DNA of 64,000 nucleotides from Anas platyrhynchos (lineage: Eukaryota > Chordata > Aves > Anseriformes > Anatidae), in assembly GCF_047663525.1 (NCBI RefSeq), contig NC_092590.1, positions 9,072,001-9,136,000 of the forward strand, written 5' to 3'. The translations under genes and the position numbers were made by a program. Shown piece after piece: positions 60,326 through 64,000 of this stretch; the first letter of the stretch is position 1, and each line of letters opens with the position of its first letter. The notes below the pieces were generated by a model. It had not been told where the DNA came from and did no database searches. It saw only the letters and a program-made list of their open reading frames with translations.

Positions 60326-60416
60326 GGACCTGATTCTAATTCCATTGAAATAAATAGCAATATTTTCATCATCTTTCAGTGGAAGCTGTTTCAAGGTCAA
60401 TAAATGGGATCGGCCC
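60326..60416. mobile_element. Ancient amniote inverted-repeat element relic
   Basis: Begins GGACCTGATTCTAATTCCATTGAAAT and ends GGGATCGGCCC, with TTTCAGTGGAAGC in the middle. It matches the layout of old elements with GGGCCTGATTC ends and internal CCATTGAAGTCAATGG. The ends remain roughly inverted but are mutated. Confidence 0.55.
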
Positions 60417-60947
60417 TATATACACCTTTTGCTGGCCCAATTGGAACGATACTTGAAGTATTTGGACATAAAATGTTTGGAAATAAAAAGAAGTGAAAAA
60501 CGACCTTGGTAGTAAAAACCATAGTAATTTAAGAGAATTTGAGTCATGTAGATACCAGAACCAAAACATGTATTTGTTCAATAGATTTAAGAGTATGAAG
60601 TGAATTTGTTTTAACAAGGAAGCTGCGATATCACTTAAATCTGACTTCAGGAGTACTGCATGTACTTCTGCCATGTTCTGTGTACCATCATGCATAATAC
60701 TGAGAAACACAGTTAAATCTGTTCAGGGCTTTATTGTTATTATTTCTGTAGGGAAATTTAATTAAGAGAATTTTAGAGTACTAAAACATCAAGTTCTCTG
60801 CTTTCACAACGTTAACAGGGTTGGTACATGTTTTTCCACCATATCATCCACCCTTGCTAGGTAACAGGATGACATCTGTTTATGCACCTAGAAAGCGCTT
60901 GCACTGGAGCTCATTTATATTTCATAAATTCCAAGTGTTTCACAGAT

Positions 60948-61025
60948 GATTTCCCACTACAGATGAGAAAGCTTTAGATAAGACCACACTAGGCAAAGGA
61001 GAACTCTGCACTCAGACTTTGGGCA
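60948..61025 (+). repeat. MIR-like SINE relic
   Basis: CCACTACAGATGAGAAAGCTTTAG, then AAGACCACACTAGGCA, then CACTCAGACTTTGGG. These resemble, in order, the MIR segments 'TTTACAGATGAGGAAACTGAGG', 'AAGGTCACACAGCTAG' and the following core. Diverged; identification from memory of the consensus. Confidence 0.45.
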
Positions 61026-61337
61026 TCTTACAGTGACTCTTGACCACAACTGCATATTTCACTTCCTAACTTGTACGAGTAAATAAATATATGTTGGGTT
61101 TCTCCTAGAATAACACTACAACCAACTGCCAACTTTGTAAGAATAAAAATACTGCGAATACTCCATGTGCACTCAGTAAATGATTTTCAAAAGCTCTGAA
61201 CTTCCATAAATGAAACCCACATTCCTCAGACTCAAGCAGAGGTGGAAGGCTAGGCCCACTTGTTTTTATCCTTGCATGTTTCAGCAGCAGGCCAACTCAA
61301 AGAAAATGCTGAATAGGGTTTTTAAAATAGAGAAAGT

Positions 61338-61386
61338 TTCTCTCTCTCTCTCTCTACTTTTTTCTTTTTTTTTTTTTTTCTTTTTC
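61338..61386. repeat. (TC)n plus poly-T pyrimidine tract
   Basis: Nine TC units followed by an A-interrupted T run with two C; nearly all pyrimidine. Confidence 0.9.
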
Positions 61387-62130
61387 CCACGTGAAAAACT
61401 GATGATTTGCCCTCTTACAAACCCAAAACATTAAGAACTTCAAACGGACACATGAAGAATTTCAACCCCCAAGTGTCCCATTCAGGAAAACCTTGCATTT
61501 GGTGAACTCAGGGATGAAAGATGCCAACACCTCTGGCAAAACACCAACTATTTAGCAGCTTCTGTGGAGGTGGATAATTGGCCTGCCATTCTGTTCTCCT
61601 GGAGATAAGCCTGTTGTGACAAATTTAGCAAACAATGGCTCAGAAAAAGAGAAGGAAGGAGACCATAACTTTTTATCCAGCACCCTTACAGTAGGGAAAA
61701 ACCCACCCACTAGCAAACAACTCTGAGGTCTGGAGTAGCTACTAACAGGTTTAAGGAGTACAGGCAGGAGCAGTGATGGAAGCTGTCGGGGAAGTCTCCC
61801 GCTCCATTGTAAAATAAAGCTGGATCCTTAGGACGCAGGCACAACAATCCTGATGCTTGTAAAACCTTACCTACCCAACAGTAAAGGGGACAAAGAAAGA
61901 GCAAAAGAAGTTATATACCTTTTTAATTGGATGGAAGAGATTGTCTGAGCCTTAATGCTGCAAATGAAAAATTCCCAATACAGTTTTAAATACCATATAA
62001 AATAATCAGGGGAACATGTAGTTATCCTACACAAATCTTCCACAATAATTCAAATCGGAGTTAAAATTCAAAATTAGTATCAATCGCCAAAGACATTGGT
62101 TTGGGATGTATGAGCGACAACAGTAACAAA

Positions 62131-62200
62131 AATTGGCCTGCCTCAGTTTCTCCATCAGTAAAACGAATGCAGTGATTTCTGCCCCTTTTGGGTGATTTTT
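62131..62200 (-). repeat. MIR-like SINE relic (antisense)
   Basis: CTGCCTCAGTTTCTCCATCAGTAAAACG is close to the antisense MIR core 'GCCTCAGTTTCCTCATCTGTAAAATGG'. The 3' part is too diverged to place. Confidence 0.6.
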
Positions 62201-62480
62201 GAAAAATCCATGAAGAGAAGCAATGCTCCAAGAACCCATATTGGTAGGCGAAACTCATATGAAACCCTCCTCAAGGATCGACAGAAAGAGACTGGTGTCC
62301 AAAGCCACCAGTATTGCAGGAATTGGACTGTGCATAGGGGGACAAGCTTCAGAACCACTACAACCTGAATACAGACGAGAATCTAGTTTGTGTGTTTATG
62401 AGGTTCAATATAAAAACATTATCTACTTGTGGGAGCTCATCTGTGGACGGCCCGGTGAGAGCTGTTTGTGCTGAGAAGAA

Positions 62481-62715
62481 AGGTTGGATTTTAAGTTGGA
62501 TATTAGGAAGAGCTTCTTTACTGAGAGGGTTGTGAGGCACTGGAATGGGCTGCCCAGGGAAGTGGTGGAGTCACCATCCCTGGAGGTCTTTAAAAGACGT
62601 TTAGATGTTGAACTTAGGGATATGGTTTAGTGGAGGACTTGTTAGTATTAGGTCAGAGGTTGGACTCGATGATCTTGACGTCTCTTCCACCCTAAATAAT
62701 TCTGTGATTCTGTGA
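62481..62715 (+). mobile_element. CR1 LINE 3' fragment, relatively well preserved
   Basis: AGGTTGGATTTTAAGTTGGA, then ACTGAGAGGGTTGTGAGGCA, GGCTGCCCAGGGAAGTGGTG, GAGTCACCATCCCTGGAGG, AGGTTGGACTCGATGATCTT and the tail ATTCTGTGATTCTGTGA. This 5'-truncated CR1, about 235 bp, ends immediately before the PPA2 CpG island. Fewer mutations than the other copies suggest it is the youngest in the window. Confidence 0.95.
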
Positions 62716-62878
62716 AATGAACGCTTTTTCCCCAAAGGAGCAGCCCCACAGCGAAACGGGACAAACTCCCAAGGTAAAACCCAAGGTAAACGGGGGGGGC
62801 AAGCGTCTGGACTCGGCAACCCCCCTTGGGGACAAGCCGCCTCCGCCCGCCTTCACCACAGGGCTGGTGCGGGGCCGC

Positions 62879-62890
62879 GCCGCCATTTTG
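62879..62890 (+). promoter_or_regulatory. YY1-type motif
   Basis: GCCGCCATTTTG is a full match to the known YY1 core consensus (GCCGCCATNTTG), 216 nt upstream of the PPA2 start codon. In housekeeping promoters such sites often lie at or just after the start site; the role here is inferred. Confidence 0.6.
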
Positions 62891-63105
62891 GGGCTCGGGG
62901 CCATGGCTCCCCTCAGGCGGCGGTGCGGCTGGGGGCGGCTCCCCCTGCTCGCCCGCAGCTCTCCCTGCTCGCCGGCGGGGCAGGAGGGCACCGCTCCCGG
63001 CCCCGGAGGCTCCCTGCCCCGCCGTGCCAGGGCTTCCAGGCGGGGCAAGGGGGCAGGCGCGGCCCCGGCGGCCGCAGGAAGGGGAGGGAGGCGGCCGCCG
63101 CCATC

Positions 63106-63250
63106 ATGTGTGCGCTGCCGGGGCTGGGGCGGCTGCTGCGGGCGGCGCGGGGGTGGGGGCGGCCGCCGCGCCGCTGCCTCAGCGCCATGGCCCGCTACGG
63201 CACGGAGCCGCGGGGGCGGCCCAACTCTCCCGATTACCGCCTCTACTTTA
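63106..63250 (+). CDS. PPA2: PPA2, mitochondrial inorganic pyrophosphatase 2, coding exon 1 (partial gene)
   Basis: PPA2 hydrolyses pyrophosphate to two phosphates in the mitochondrial matrix. Only exon 1 is in the window: 48 codons plus one base, donor A|GTAAGT at 63251. Residues 1-27 (MCALPGLGRLLRAARGWGRP then PRRCLSA) contain six Arg and no acidic residue, as expected of a mitochondrial presequence. The following MARYGTEPRGRPNSPDYRLYF aligns with human PPA2 [21 protein letters not shown], and the split codon falls where human continues with K-NVTGHYISP. The cytosolic paralogue PPA1 lacks the presequence; synteny beside ARHGEF38 also favours PPA2. Met1 at 63106 is the first in-frame ATG. 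A second in-frame ATG (63187, Met28) would give a product without the presequence. The catalytic core lies to the right of the window. Confidence 0.9.
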
Positions 63251-64000
63251 GTAAGTAGCAGCGCCCCGGGGCTCCGTAAAACCCCCTCTCCTTCCTTCCT
63301 TCCTTCCTAGCCCGCCAAGGGAGGGGGGCGCGGTGGGGGAGAGGCGGCGGCGGTTCCCCGCAGAGACCCCTCAGGCTGGAGGAGGCATCGCCCCTCAGCC
63401 GCCCCGTGCGTGAGGGGGGAGATTTTGTGTGGAAAAGAAGGGCTTTTCTCGTCATGGTTTCCTTCTAGAGGGGCTGCTGGGCCTTGAGGGCCGCGCAGAA
63501 GGTGGAGAGGTGCTGGGGGTGCCTGTGGCAGCCTGGCTGGCGGGGGCCATGGCAGCCTCAGCTCAGCAAGCAGCGTGGTAGCATTCCCTGCACCCTGTGA
63601 CGAAGCCAGTCCTCTCTCAGAAATGTCAAAAAACAAAAACAAAACCAAAAAAAATTCAGGGCTCGAGCCCTGAGGGACTTCCTAGGCCAGCAGCAGTGAG
63701 GGGCTCTGGGAGAGCACCCCCAGGGGGCTGCTCAAAGCCCAGGGAAATCTGGTGGCGTGCAGCCTCAGCATTACGCATTTGGGTCATAAAGCTGGCTGTT
63801 GGAAGGCCCCTGGTTTCGCAAGCACCCTCTCGGTACATCTTTGGGCCATTAGCTTCTCGGGAGTTACATCTGACGTCCGCTGGCGTCATGCACCCTGCCT
63901 GTGCTGCCCCGCTGGCGTGCGAGGCACAGAGCTTTCGTGTGCTGCAAAAAGTCACGTTCCTCAGTAAAAGCAAGCAGCCCACCACTAAACTTTGTTTTAT
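63251..64000 (+). other. PPA2: PPA2 intron 1 (start)
   Basis: It begins GTAAGT and holds a short (CTTC)n run at 63289-63308. GC-rich up to about 63,500, then ordinary sequence. No further PPA2 exon is visible before the window ends. Confidence 0.75.

Larger units (their letters stand above)
55901..62480. other. Intergenic region between divergent ARHGEF38 and PPA2
   Basis: No gene is recognised. Contents seen are the second 28-bp repeat copy, an (AAAC)n array (59406-59440), an old inverted-repeat element (60326-60416), MIR-like fragments (60948-61025 and 62131-62200) and a (TC)n/poly-T tract (61338-61386). The segment 58010-58240 has a composition and motif content (GATA-type AGATAAG, CACGTG) suggesting possible regulatory DNA. 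Confidence 0.6.
62720..63480 (+). promoter_or_regulatory. PPA2: PPA2 CpG island promoter
   Basis: Very GC- and CpG-dense block around the first PPA2 exon, in contrast to the AT-rich DNA on its left. It includes the YY1-type motif GCCGCCATTTTG at 62879-62890 and several GGGGCGG-like boxes. No TATA box is seen, as expected for a housekeeping CpG promoter. The transcription start probably lies between 62890 and 63105. Confidence 0.75.

Noticed and set aside
62826..63310. Alternative long + strand frames in the PPA2 CpG island
   Set aside because: Arg/Gly/Pro/Ala-rich readings of GC-rich DNA out of frame with PPA2. The only homology is in the frame starting at 63106.
1..64000. CRISPR arrays, operons, bacterial-type promoters, tRNA or rRNA genes, endogenous retrovirus
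   Set aside because: None seen. The sequence is split-gene vertebrate DNA. I noticed no tRNA A/B-box cloverleaf candidate, no LTR pairs and no gag/pol/env-like frames.

Overview
This is vertebrate nuclear DNA, almost certainly from a bird. The genes are split by GT-AG introns. The interspersed repeats are CR1-type LINE 3' ends carrying the ATTCTRTGATTCTRTGA tail, with a few ancient amniote repeats and no Alu/B1/L1-type sequence. The CR1 copy at 62481-62715 ends in ATTCTGTGATTCTGTGA, a form I associate with Galloanserae, but I cannot name a species.

Three protein-coding genes are present, in an order I know from human 4q24 (GSTCD - INTS12 - ARHGEF38 - PPA2). (1) INTS12, + strand: all six coding exons between 3150 and 12074, reconstructed as a 463-aa protein with a complete C4HC3 PHD finger. 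(2) ARHGEF38, - strand: fourteen coding exons from 54356 down to 20993, reconstructed as a 773-aa DH-BAR-SH3-SH3 Rho guanine nucleotide exchange factor; one exon is an 18-nt microexon (35766-35783). (3) PPA2, + strand: first coding exon only (63106-63250), encoding an arginine-rich mitochondrial presequence inside a CpG island; the rest lies beyond the window. INTS12 and ARHGEF38 converge, with their 3' ends facing each other across about 5 kb. ARHGEF38 and PPA2 diverge, with about 8.7 kb between their start codons.

Layout: 1-3141 INTS12 5' intron; 3142-12430 INTS12 coding exons and 3' UTR; 12431-17185 intergenic with one CR1 fragment; 17186-20992 probable ARHGEF38 3' UTR; 20993-54356 ARHGEF38; 54357-62715 intergenic, GC-rich near ARHGEF38 and AT-richer toward PPA2, with old repeats and a CR1 copy; 62720-63480 PPA2 CpG island; then PPA2 intron 1.

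The genes act in unrelated processes: Integrator-dependent snRNA and RNA polymerase II transcript processing in the nucleus, Rho GTPase and membrane-curvature signalling, and mitochondrial pyrophosphate hydrolysis. Their proximity reflects conserved synteny, not a pathway. I found no sign of an undescribed multi-gene system. The most interesting items are the microexon, a 28-bp exact repeat flanking the ARHGEF38 5' region, two inverted-repeat ancient elements, a bidirectional poly(A) palindrome, and the YY1-like sites and alternative start codons of PPA2.
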